Shown in pieces: positions 55,777 to 64,000 of a stretch of DNA of 64,000 nt. Made by a program: the position numbers and the translations under genes. The DNA lies in NCBI RefSeq assembly GCF_040115645.1, contig NC_089545.1:868001-932000 (forward strand), read 5' to 3'. Within the stretch, counting starts at the first letter, position 1. Each line of letters starts with the position of its first letter. The notes under the pieces were generated by a model. The model saw only the letters and a program-made list of their open reading frames with translations, made no database searches and had not been told where the DNA came from. Source of the stretch: Euwallacea fornicatus (lineage: Eukaryota; Arthropoda; Insecta; Coleoptera; Curculionidae).

Positions 55777-56750
55777 TGTTTTCTTGATAAGCAATGTAGT
55801 AATCAAGCCCGTTTCGCAATCACAAATAATCCTTGTTTTTTTTCAGAAACAGATCATTTGTCGTAAAAAAAAATAAATGCACATCTTGGAGAAAAGTGCC
55901 TTTTACTCCCTAATACATTGATTTTAAATTATTCCGGGGAGTAAAAGTAGCACTTTCTTCCTTTGCTGCGTAAGCAACTTATGGCTCAGAGCTTTCACAA
56001 CATTATATAAATCGAATTATTATTATTATTATTGTTATTACGTGATTGTCTAAGTATACATTTTCTTCATTTAACACTAATAGGTGCCATACGTTATCCG
56101 TCTTCCTGCAAGTAATAATTCTTCATTATTTTACCGTAAGTATATAATTATTTATCATTAATATATTACGGGCGAAATGATATTGAATTGAATCATTTCC
56201 AAAGCGGAAAAAACCATGATGCTTCGATCATGGTGCATTTATACATTTATGACCTGAATGTGCGTCACGACGTGTCATTTTTCACGCGGGATTGACGCGG
56301 GTTCTCAGTTTGAATCCGCGAAGAAATCAGTTTATCTCAAAGGAACCTTCTCTCTAATGCTGGTGAGGGAGGTGCACGGAATTTGGGGTGGCCCAGATAC
56401 TATTTTATGAGCTTTCCCTTTCTACTCAAAGAGGGTAGCAAATTCGACGTGTGATATTAGCACTCAACTTGTTCTTCACTTGACACATCCAACGTCGGTT
56501 GGACACAACATTTGTTGGTGACTTAAGTCTCACTCGCTAATTTGTCTCAAAAGCTACGTTGCATATGTTATGCGAAGGTCTGGCCAATATATTTTGATTT
56601 GATTAAATCTGCCCTTGCTAATAAATATTTCAATCTCACACACCACATTACCAAGAAAGTATTCCCTAAAACCAAACATTCCTATGCGTAATTTGCACGA
56701 ATTTCTAGACTTAATACTATATCTTTTGCTTACACATAAACACATTTTAG
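55777..56750. other. Intercassette sequence with ATT repeat
   Basis: Holds an (ATT)n run at 56015-56040; nothing else recognised. Confidence 0.5.
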
Positions 56751-57013
56751 AACAATTAACATTCATACACTGCGGCAAAAGAAGCAACTACAGCCAAGTC
56801 CTCTGGAGAGACTACATCTACAGCGTCCATAATTTCGTTCCCAAATTAGGAAGAACTTACTGGAGTTGTCAGTCCAAAGGATTGAAATGTCCCGCCAAAA
56901 TGGTCACGGCGGGGGTCACCATAAAGCTGTTGAAGGACGGCCACAACCATCCCCCACCTAGCAACTCCGGTTTCACTGTTCTATATACTTCAAATTTTGT
57001 TATGGAAACTTAA
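56751..57013 (+). CDS. mod(mdg4): F22: divergent FLYWCH terminal exon
   Basis: Junction G|AA (Glu) after cattttag: EQLTFIHCGKRSNYSQVLW. The first strand departs from the family, but Y22-I-Y24, T-Y-W38-S-C40, C47-P-A-K and H65-N-H67 are complete. It encodes 87 residues. The tail (FTVLYTSNFVMET) only loosely resembles the usual motif. A relic of its 3' end recurs near 57446-57480. Confidence 0.82.
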
Positions 57014-57239
57014 CACGCAAAAATGGAAAATAAGTGTCAAAAATCTAATGATGGCTAAAATCAAAGTAAACTGTTAAGCAAACGGTTGTTGTTAGTTCTT
57101 GCTCATTACGTGTACTTAGGGCCTTAAGGATATTTTAAGTTTGATAATTCTAAGGCACTATTTTTTTAAGTGTTGTTTTTAAGTTTAAGTTTTTATTGTG
57201 ACTCAGATACAATTATGAACGACCTAAAGATACTTCCGG

Positions 57240-57480
57240 ATTAAAAAAAAATTATATTTCATACTAAGATGCGCACCAGGAAAAGATAGAGGCGTGCGCA
57301 GATTTTACATACAGCTTTACTCATGGCAGAATTGTAACTGTTAATTTACTTCATAATAATTTTTGTCTCGCATTGTGGATGGTTGTTGCAAAATCTCAAA
57401 ATAGTCTCGTTAACCAAACTAACCCCAATTTCCTCTACAGTGTAGTTCAAATTTTATCATGGAAACTACTTAACACGTAA
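57240..57480 (+). pseudogene. Relic FLYWCH cassette, signature Trp turned to stop
   Basis: From 57278 the bases follow F23: the codon for the signature Trp is TAG (57287-57289) and the Cys codon is CGT. After a deletion, G-R-I-V-T-V-N and H-N-N remain (57324-57360). At 57446-57480 the bases resemble the end and 3' flank of F22. So this is either one old relative of F22/F23 or two overlapping relics. Confidence 0.65.
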
Positions 57481-57572
57481 GGAATAAGGATTTCTTGTTT
57501 TTGTAATCTGAGCTTAGTCTTCACTTCATTTAATAATCGTCAAACACCTTTCTCAATCAATATTTTTTTAAG

Positions 57573-57832
57573 GTTATATCTACATTGGAGCAGGTACCAA
57601 GAACCCAAAGATAATTCTGGACAACAACGAATTCACTATTAACACGAAGCAGGGCACTAGGACGAGATGGAGGTGTACGCAATACTTTAAATGTAAATGT
57701 ACAGCCACCCTTATTACTTACGGCAGGATAGTAACAGTTAATCGCTCACATAACCACCCTCCTCTGAATCCTGGTGTTAATGAGAATTTTTTGGTCCAAT
57801 CAGTTACCATTGTTCGTACAAATAAGATATGA
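57573..57832 (+). CDS. mod(mdg4): F23: FLYWCH zinc-finger terminal exon without ATG
   Basis: Junction G|GT (Gly) after tttttaag. GYIYIGAGTKNPKIIL; T-R-W33-R-C35, C43, H60-N-H62, with an extra Cys at 41 (K-C-K-C). It encodes 86 residues to TGA 57830-57832. The exon has no ATG at all, so it can only be translated as a spliced 3' exon, which supports the cassette model. Tail V-Q-S-V-T-I-V-R-T. Pairs with F24. Confidence 0.88.
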
Positions 57833-58126
57833 AGTATGTATTAAATGAATGTCAATACTGAGCAAAAAGTTTAGTCTTTCCTACATTCACCTCTAGATTC
57901 TTGGTACAGTTGAAGGTTGTGAGGCTGATTGGCGTCCTGCTTAGTCCAGGATAGTACTAATTGAAGTCTAAAAATTACTGCAGGCGGCACGTTATATAAT
58001 ATTACTCTCTCGTTCATGTTATTCACCTGGGGATATTCAACATTCACAGTTTTTTCAAAGACGTCTCAAGTCATCGTTTAGAACCATTTAGAATACCTTA
58101 CTGGTATTGAACTTTAAATTTTCTAG

Positions 58127-58401
58127 ATTTTATCTATATAAAACCGGGTCGAAAGAATCGAAAGCTAATTATGGACAACAACGAATTCTTCACTCACTCC
58201 AAGACAGGTAATAGGACCAGATGGAGGTGTTCACAGTACTTCAAATGTAGATGTAGCGCCTCTGTGATCACCTACGGCGCAGTTGTAATGGTCAATAGTA
58301 GACTCCACAACCACTCTCCGTTAAATCCATTGGTGAATAAAAACTGTCTCTTTCAATCAGTTACAATTGTTCACTCGGATAAGTTTATCGCGAATAATTA
58401 A
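58127..58401 (+). CDS. mod(mdg4): F24: FLYWCH zinc-finger terminal exon
   Basis: Junction G|AT (Asp) after ttctag: DFIYIKPGRKNRKLIM. T-R-W33-R-C35, K-C-R-C43, H61-N-H63; 91 residues. Shares the extra Cys and N-N-E-F with F23, 300 bp upstream. Tail F-Q-S-V-T-I-V-H-S. Confidence 0.88.
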
Positions 58402-58501
58402 ATGAATTTAAAACATTACCTAACGCCATTTTAGTTCTAAACTTTTAGTGATTTTTTGCATTTGAAAGCTGTTTAAAACTCTGTTATGTGGGCCATTTTA
58501 G

Positions 58502-58758
58502 ACATAATCTACATTATGCCCGGTATCAAGAACCCCAAACTGGTCGTGGATAATGACGAGTACCTGATAAACAGAAAAAGCGCCGTGGGGAGGACCATGT
58601 GGCTGTGTGGGCAATACCATAAGTTGAGATGCAAGTCCAGGATGATCACGTTCGGGAAGATTGTTAAAATTACTTCTAATCATAACCACTACCCTATTAA
58701 TCCCGATACTTCCAATGGGGTTGTACAGAGAGTCACTATTATAAGAAAGATTTACTAG
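58502..58758 (+). CDS. mod(mdg4): F25: FLYWCH zinc-finger terminal exon
   Basis: Junction G|AC (Asp) after attttag: DIIYIMPGIKNPKLVV. T-M-W34-L-C36, C44-K-S-R, H61-N-H63; 85 residues. Tail V-Q-R-V-T-I-I-R-K before TAG. Lies 100 bp after F24. Confidence 0.88.
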
Positions 58759-58819
58759 AATAAAAGATTTCAAAACTCAGGGAAAATTTTGTTAAAATAT
58801 TCGTGAAATTTAATTTTAG

Positions 58820-59070
58820 GCACTATTTACGTTTTTCCTGGAAAGAAACACCCAAAACTAATCGTGGATAACAACGAGTATAACCTCTATAAAAAGAAAA
58901 TCGATAGGACCTTATGGGTGTGCACCCAGTACTATCGCACCAGATGCAAGGCAAGACTTATGTCCTATGGCAAAACTGTCCGAATTATATCTGAGCATGA
59001 CCATTATCCCATGTGTCTCGACATTGCCAAGGCAGTACCACAAAGTGTTAACATTATAAGACATATGTAA
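58820..59070 (+). CDS. mod(mdg4): F26: FLYWCH zinc-finger terminal exon
   Basis: Junction G|GC (Gly) after attttag: GTIYVFPGKKHPKLIV. T-L-W33-V-C35, C43-K-A-R, H60-D-H62 (Asp between the ligands); 83 residues. Tail P-Q-S-V-N-I-I-R-H-M. The poly(A) signal at 59097-59102 is within 36 bases of the next acceptor. Confidence 0.88.
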
Positions 59071-59096
59071 AAATCACTTGTTTAGTAACTGTATAA

Positions 59097-59102
59097 AATA
59101 AA
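59097..59102 (+). terminator. Poly(A) signal of F26
   Basis: AATAAA 26 bases after the F26 stop and 34 bases before the AG of F27. Confidence 0.65.
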
Positions 59103-59137
59103 CTTCTTAAAATAAGAAGTCTATCTATTATTTTTAG

Positions 59138-59385
59138 GGATGTTGTACGTGGTACCTGGACAGAAATATCCAAAATTCATCGTTAATGACAACGGTTATA
59201 TTGTGAATAGGAAGATGCAAAACAAAACTATGTGGATTTGTGATCAATACAAGAAGACTGGTTGTAAAGCCAGACTAACGTCTTTTGGACGCAATGTTAA
59301 GATCTCGGGAGTGCATAATCATGCGAGTGTTAACCCTGATAAAGCTAGTGCTATTTGCCAAACCGTCAATTTTATTTATCGCTAA
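59138..59385 (+). CDS. mod(mdg4): F27: FLYWCH zinc-finger terminal exon
   Basis: Junction G|GG (Gly) after tttttag: GMLYVVPGQKYPKFIV. T-M-W33-I-C35, C43-K-A-R, H60-N-H62; 82 residues. Tail C-Q-T-V-N-F-I-Y-R. Only 67 bp separate it from the F26 stop, the tightest packing in the window. Confidence 0.88.
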
Positions 59386-60115
59386 CAAGAGGCTTTCAAC
59401 AAAAAAAAAATTAAATAAACTTACACCGAATATCTACAATCTACGTTACACATTTTCGTATTTTTCTGGACTTCATCGAGTCGAACTTCCCCTACCTACA
59501 CGTATGCGCCGGTATTCGTGTTTTGTAGTAATTACACATGCGCGTGACGTTTGTCTGGTACGGATGACGCGGTCGGTTTCTCCTTCTTTTCCTTTCGGTT
59601 ACTTGACACGAAACGCACCAATTAACCGCGTTTGTCTTTGTTCGAACTCTCAAAACTCGGTTGTCATTTCGCACCCCATGTCGCTGTGCATAACTCATTT
59701 ATTAACTAACTAGTTAAGAACCTTAGCTGTTTTACATGTAGTAAGAGTTTGTGTGTGAAACGCTTCGAATAACTCATTATACCTCGAAATGGAAATCGCG
59801 CATGCGCTCACGCGACCGCGTTCACCTGTTAGTTATTTAGTGTTAATATCTCAGTTCGGTTTGTGTTGTTTACTATTAAACGCTGAAACTGAAAAAAGTG
59901 TTTTATTTCGAAGAATTCCAGCAGTGACCAAACCGAGATAAGCTCGCCCTTTTGCGTTGTGGGCATGGTAGTTATATAGTCCGTAGTGTTAATTACCTTC
60001 TATGTTATCAAACAAATAATAAAAATGGATCTATATTTTAGCTATTTATTTTAGTAGATAATAGATATATATATATATATATATCCATTATCTACCATTA
60101 TATTGACATTTTCAG
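59386..60115. other. Intercassette sequence with a GC-richer block and an AT hairpin
   Basis: Between about 59490 and 59830 the base composition is GC-richer with CGCG/GCGC motifs, unlike its surroundings; it may be an inserted element. The AT inverted repeat at 60054-60095 precedes F28. Confidence 0.45.
60054..60095. repeat. AT-repeat hairpin
   Basis: GTAGATAATAGATATAT on the left and ATATATCCATTATCTAC on the right are near-complete inverted copies around an (AT)n core. Confidence 0.8.
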
Positions 60116-60363
60116 ACGTAATCTATGTGGTCCGAGCCACGAAGAATCCGAAATTAATAATAAACAACGACAGCTATATTGTAAACACCAAAAAAAGTGA
60201 CAGAACAATGTGGAATTGTACACAGTACAAGAAAATGGGTTGTAAATCGAGACTTACGTCCTTCAGGAAAAGCATAAAGGTAGCCGGCAGTCACAACCAC
60301 GGCCCTATTTTCCCCGACAAATCTAAGGCAGTTGCTGAAAAGGTGTCTTTAATTTACGTGTAA
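60116..60363 (+). CDS. mod(mdg4): F28: FLYWCH zinc-finger terminal exon
   Basis: Junction G|AC (Asp) after tttcag: DVIYVVRATKNPKLII. T-M-W33-N-C35, C43-K-S-R, H60-N-H62; 82 residues. Shares Q-Y-K-K-x-G-C and L-T-S-F with F27, so the two are likely duplicates parted by the element-like block. Tail A-E-K-V-S-L-I-Y-V. Confidence 0.88.
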
Positions 60364-60677
60364 AGTAAAAATAACTTTTTAATTAAATAATTATTTATCC
60401 CTAAGGGCGCTTACCACGTTTTGACATCGTCAAACAGACAACAACAAGAAATTATCGAAAAGAAGCGAATGAGAAATGAATTTCTCTCTTATCTCAAAAT
60501 ATTCCAGCACTACTACACTTTTACATGACTTTCAGTTAGAAGCTCAGAAATTGGCTGAGTATTTATGAATCGTTAAGTACCTTTGAAAAAAAAATTAAAC
60601 TGCACAATACCTACATATTTAACTTATGATCTTTTAGCATTGTTTTAAATATTTGCAGTTTTTCAAACATGTTTTAG
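60364..60677. other. Intercassette sequence, F28 to F29
   Basis: Nothing recognisable. Confidence 0.5.
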
Positions 60678-60955
60678 GGACAATTTTCGTCGTTCCTGGA
60701 AGGAAAAACCCGAAAATAATCGTCGACGACTACGATTTCACTATAAACCGAAAACTAGAAGGAAAAACCATGTGGATCTGCTGCCAGTACCAAAGGCAGA
60801 GGTGCAAAGGCCGAATTATATCATACGGAAAAACTGTGAAAGTCACATCTGAGCATAACCATCAACCTTCTTTTCCGGATAAATCCAAAGCTTTCCAGAA
60901 AGTTGTTAATTTGATACGGTGCATGCCAAATGATAACGAAATTAAGCATGCGTAA
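60678..60955 (+). CDS. mod(mdg4): F29: FLYWCH zinc-finger terminal exon
   Basis: Junction G|GG (Gly) after gttttag: GTIFVVPGRKNPKIIV. T-M-W33-I-C35, C43-K-G-R, H60-N-H62; 92 residues. Tail Q-K-V-V-N-L-I-R-C, then a polar end (NDNEIKHA). Confidence 0.88.
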
Positions 60956-61090
60956 ATTCTTTTGCTGTGCCAATGCGAGAGCCAATAGTTTTATATCTGT
61001 TAAAGTGGTTTGAAATATATATTATTTAAATAATTGAATATACACTGTTTAAGCACTTTTCGCAATCATCATTATTTTCTGGAATTTTAG

Positions 61091-61359
61091 GCTTTATCTA
61101 CATTGTAGCAGGAACAAAAAATCCAAAAATAATCCTGGACCAATACGATTTTTTGATTAATCGTAAGTATCAGAACAGGACTATGTGGAAGTGTTCGCAG
61201 TACTCCAAAACCGGGTGTCGGTCCAGATTAATCACGTTTCAGAAGTCGGTTAAATGCACATTACCCCATAACCATGGTCCTACTTTTCTGGAAGATTTGA
61301 ATAAGTACCATTGTCAGTGGGTTAATATAATTCGGAAAATACATCACATAGCGAATTGA
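61091..61359 (+). CDS. mod(mdg4): F30: FLYWCH zinc-finger terminal exon
   Basis: Junction G|GC (Gly) after attttag: GFIYIVAGTKNPKIIL. T-M-W33-K-C35, C43-R-S-R, H60-N-H62; 89 residues. Tail C-Q-W-V-N-I-I-R-K, then IHHIAN. No AATAAA close by. Confidence 0.88.
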
Positions 61360-62009
61360 TGAGTAATTTGGAAGAGTGTTTCATTTATTTATTATAATTT
61401 AGATATTTCACATAATGTAAGAATATATTCTGATTTTCTGAGTTTATTTATGTAGTATGTTAGCATGTTAACTATTTTTGAGCTTTGGGCAAATCTAAAT
61501 TACAGATTTGGCAGTGATTAACTCTTTGTCAAGAAAATTTTAACCCGTTAAATCAATCACCCGTAAAATTATCAAACCAGTGATGCGGCAACGCTCTGTG
61601 TAGTGTAAAGTGTTTGTTTTTATAGATTTTTTGCTAATGCGCAGATAATATGAAAAGAACTGAATTTTTTATTTTATTTATGGGGAGCAAGGAAGACGCG
61701 TAAGAAAAACAGCAGAAGTTTTTAATGCTTGAAATCGTACTTTTGATGTGGCTGGCAAAGACGTTTTGGATTTAACACACATTTGCGATTTAAAAAGCAA
61801 AAAAAAAAACAATATTAATTCCTGAAAACAAATCTTCAAAATGGTTAGATTTTCGAATTTATTTCTTCTCGAAGCAGAGACATACACGGTTGAAACCTCA
61901 AATACTAAAAAAAACTGATTATTACTTCATTCTCAAAAAATTGGTTTTACTTTCTGAAAAAAATTAATATAAATTCCTGAAAAAAAAAATTAAAAGCAGT
62001 TCTAAGTTT

Positions 62010-62580
62010 GAATTAATTTGAACTTGGAGCAAAGGCGCACACAGTTGTGACCTGAAACACAAGAGAAATCTACATTAGTTCGAGAGAAAAAAATCTTCAA
62101 AACTGTTAGAGGTGCGAATTAATTAGGACTTGAACCGGAGGCGCACACGGTTCTGACCTGAAACTCAAGAGAAATCTATATTAGTTCGAGAGAAAAAATC
62201 TTCAAAACAGTTAGAGGTACGATTTAATTTGAACTTGAAGCAGAGGCGCACACAGTTGTGACCTGAAACACAAGAGAAATCTACATTAGTTCGAGAGAAA
62301 AAAATCTTCAAAACTGTTAAAGGTGCGAATTAATTTGAACTTGAACCGGAGGCGCACACAGTTCTGACCTGAAACTCAAGAGAAATCTATATTAGTTCGA
62401 GCGAAAAAATCTTCAAAACTGTTAGAGGTGCGAATTAATTTGAACTTTAACCGGAGGCCCACACTGTTCTGACCTGAAACTCAAGAGAAATCTATATTAG
62501 TTCGAGCGAAAAAATCTTCAAAACTGTTAGAGGTGTGAATTATGTCGGGTTTGAAGCAGAGGCATACAGAGTTGGCAATG
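62010..62580. repeat. Tandem satellite, 105-106 bp unit
   Basis: Units beginning GAATTAATTTGAACTTG start at 62010, 62116, 62221, 62327, 62432 and 62537 (the last incomplete). Each contains GGCGCACACAGTT-like and GAGAAATCTACATTAGTTCG segments. A decayed partial unit lies near 61853-61890. Confidence 0.93.
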
Positions 62581-63392
62581 GCGAATACCTTTCACTTTCA
62601 ACTAAAATTCAAACTACGTTGTTCATAAGGACCTCACAAAACTTAACTATGAATCACAAGAATCATCCATCAGAACTCACCTCTGAGCACCAAAACCGCG
62701 AACCACTATCGTATCAGCATCATCCACTCTCATACACAAAATGATTGTTAAACATCCCCCACTTTCGCTCACTAAGTCAGCCACTTACTGAGTCAATCAC
62801 ACGGTGTACTTCACATGTTTTTAGAACAAAGGAAATCCGATTATCCCTATTATTAATGAAGAGCGAATGAGACACGTCTCGTTCATCGTCGCGCGAACAT
62901 TCGACTGAATCACCTACGAAGTGATATCGGTACGACCTGCCCTTTGTTAAGGTTACAGCTGATCGGCCTTGGATCGATACCCGATAGGAAGGCACATGCG
63001 ATGTTTCCAGATTGAATAATATGGGAGAAAAGGTGCGAACTCAAGGCTGTAATTTTATTATGCAAATCTACCCCAACGAAATGAAAAAAGTATTCAATCG
63101 AAAAAGAAATCAAAAGATTTTCGAGAACAATACTAATTTATGTGAAATGTTTAAAATGACTTTGCGAGGTACTGCGGTACTACTACTGCGCGTACATACT
63201 TTTCGTATTGATTTTATTTCGTTTTCGAGCGCGGGAGTCACGTTTTTTTTACATTTAAAATATCTAACAGGGTGGCTCTGCGGAGTAGGGGGTTGAAAGA
63301 GGCGCAGAAAATTTTACATGAAAATTGGTCTCCCTTGACAACAAAATCGACGTGTTCTTGCGATTTCAAAAGAAATCTATCCCGTTTTGAAT

Positions 63393-63413
63393 TAGTAGTA
63401 GTAGTAGTAGTAG
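63393..63413. repeat. (TAG)n microsatellite
   Basis: Seven TAG units in a row. Confidence 0.9.
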
Positions 63414-63566
63414 GAAGTTTTTAAGTTGACACCCTGTATCTGAGATAATAGTAAAATTGGGGATATGGCCTATAATTCGACTTAGAGGATCCGTAATCTC
63501 ATGATGATGGAAAATTCTCTGCGTGTATTTTCCAACTTCCTCCCTTTTGATAACCCCCTGTTTTAG

Positions 63567-63841
63567 GAACAGTTTATATGGTTCGTGGACTGAAAAACCC
63601 CAAATTAATACTTGACAAAGACGAGTACACAATTTATAGAGTTCAGACCGGTCGTACCCGTTGGAGATGCACCAACTACTTTAAAACGCGTTGCAGATCA
63701 CGCCTGGTTACTTATGGAAGGGTAGTTGAGACTTTTGAAGAACACAATCATCCTCCGTACCTCTGGAACCAAGACATGAATAATTATCCCCCTCAGACCG
63801 TTCAGATCAAACGCAACCCTTCTCAGTTGACGGCTACTTAA
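63567..63841 (+). CDS. mod(mdg4): F31: FLYWCH zinc-finger terminal exon
   Basis: Junction G|GA (Gly) after gttttag: GTVYMVRGLKNPKLIL. T-R-W33-R-C35, C43-R-S-R, H60-N-H62; 91 residues. Tail P-Q-T-V-Q-I-K-R-N, then PSQLTAT. The T-R-W-R-C run resembles F23 and F24. Poly(A) signal 63876-63881. Confidence 0.88.
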
Positions 63842-63875
63842 ACGCTGATGGGAAATTAACCTTTGTAATAAGATA

Positions 63876-63881
63876 AATAAA
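63876..63881 (+). terminator. Poly(A) signal of F31
   Basis: AATAAA 34 bases after the F31 stop, within an AT-rich run holding further copies. Confidence 0.6.
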
Positions 63882-63960
63882 TAAGTAAATAAATATATTT
63901 CTTTTAATTTAGGCTATGAGACGTTTCGGTACTAGTGCTTCTTCAATGATGAAATTTCAG

Positions 63961-64000
63961 GCACCATCTACTTTCTACCTGGGACAAAAAATCCTATTAT
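63961..64000 (+). CDS. mod(mdg4): F32: FLYWCH terminal exon, cut by window end
   Basis: After atttcag the junction G|GC (Gly) gives GTIYFLPGTKNPI, the standard FLYWCH cassette start, and the window then ends. It shows that the array continues to the right. Confidence 0.75.

Larger units (their letters stand above)
61360..63566. other. 2.2-kb intercassette stretch with satellite
   Basis: Mostly the 105-bp tandem array and its degraded left end. Right of it there is an open frame at 63012-63296 without known domain, a TAG repeat and a CACCCTGTA motif at 63430-63438. Confidence 0.55.

Noticed and set aside
59285..59713. 142-residue + strand frame over the end of F27 and beyond
   Set aside because: Out of frame with F27, whose FLYWCH domain is unambiguous; the rest is non-coding in character.
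1..64000. Alternative identity as the lola locus
   Set aside because: Lola-type cassettes carry paired C2H2/CCHC fingers, of which none is seen; the FLYWCH pattern fits mod(mdg4) better.

Overview
The window looks like arthropod nuclear DNA, most likely an insect and possibly a beetle. It is AT-rich, it has spliceosomal introns (gtaagt-type donors, pyrimidine-tract plus AG acceptors, AATAAA signals), and the FLYWCH zinc-finger cassettes match the modifier of mdg4, mod(mdg4), family of insect BTB genes. The species cannot be fixed from sequence alone.

Almost everything that codes is on the + strand and belongs to one very long array of alternative 3' terminal exon cassettes. I count 49 apparently intact cassettes: 31 FLYWCH (F1-F31), 3 pipsqueak-type HTH (P1-P3), 14 tyrosine-recombinase-like (Y1-Y10 and Y12-Y15, each made of two exons) and one further module (S1). 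A 50th (F32) is cut by the window end. In every one the cassette starts after an AG acceptor with two bases that complete a GNN codon (Gly, Asp, Val, Ala or Glu), so all can be joined to one upstream donor exon ending in G. Each then runs to its own stop codon, often with its own poly(A) signal. No BTB domain, common 5' exon or convincing promoter is visible, so the shared exons must lie outside the window, probably upstream. The gene name mod(mdg4) is therefore an inference from the FLYWCH cassettes and layout. I give the symbol only to FLYWCH cassettes.

Layout: 1-2 kb, one decayed and one intact FLYWCH exon; 2.9-5.0 kb, three psq HTH exons; 5.6-14.6 kb, recombinase class A (Y1-Y5); 15.1-15.4 kb, S1; 16.9-31.8 kb, FLYWCH F2-F15 with decayed copies among them; 33.0-41.8 kb, recombinase class B (Y6-Y10 and decayed Y11); 42.0-47.1 kb, recombinase class C (Y12-Y15); 47.6-64 kb, FLYWCH F16-F32 with two decayed copies. 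Similar cassettes sit side by side, which points to growth by local tandem duplication followed by divergence or decay.

How the parts probably work together (inference): a common N-terminal part, expected to carry a BTB oligomerisation domain, is joined by cis- or trans-splicing to one cassette at a time. This would give many proteins that share a dimerisation partner but differ in the DNA- or protein-binding C-terminus. The recombinase-like cassettes keep the core-binding and catalytic-fold sequence, but none ends with the catalytic tyrosine region, and they have lost catalytic Arg or His residues in different ways. They look domesticated for binding, in the manner of Crypton-derived genes. 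The spaces between cassettes hold simple repeats, a 105-bp tandem satellite, a 34-bp palindrome and recurrent short motifs that look like mobile-element debris.
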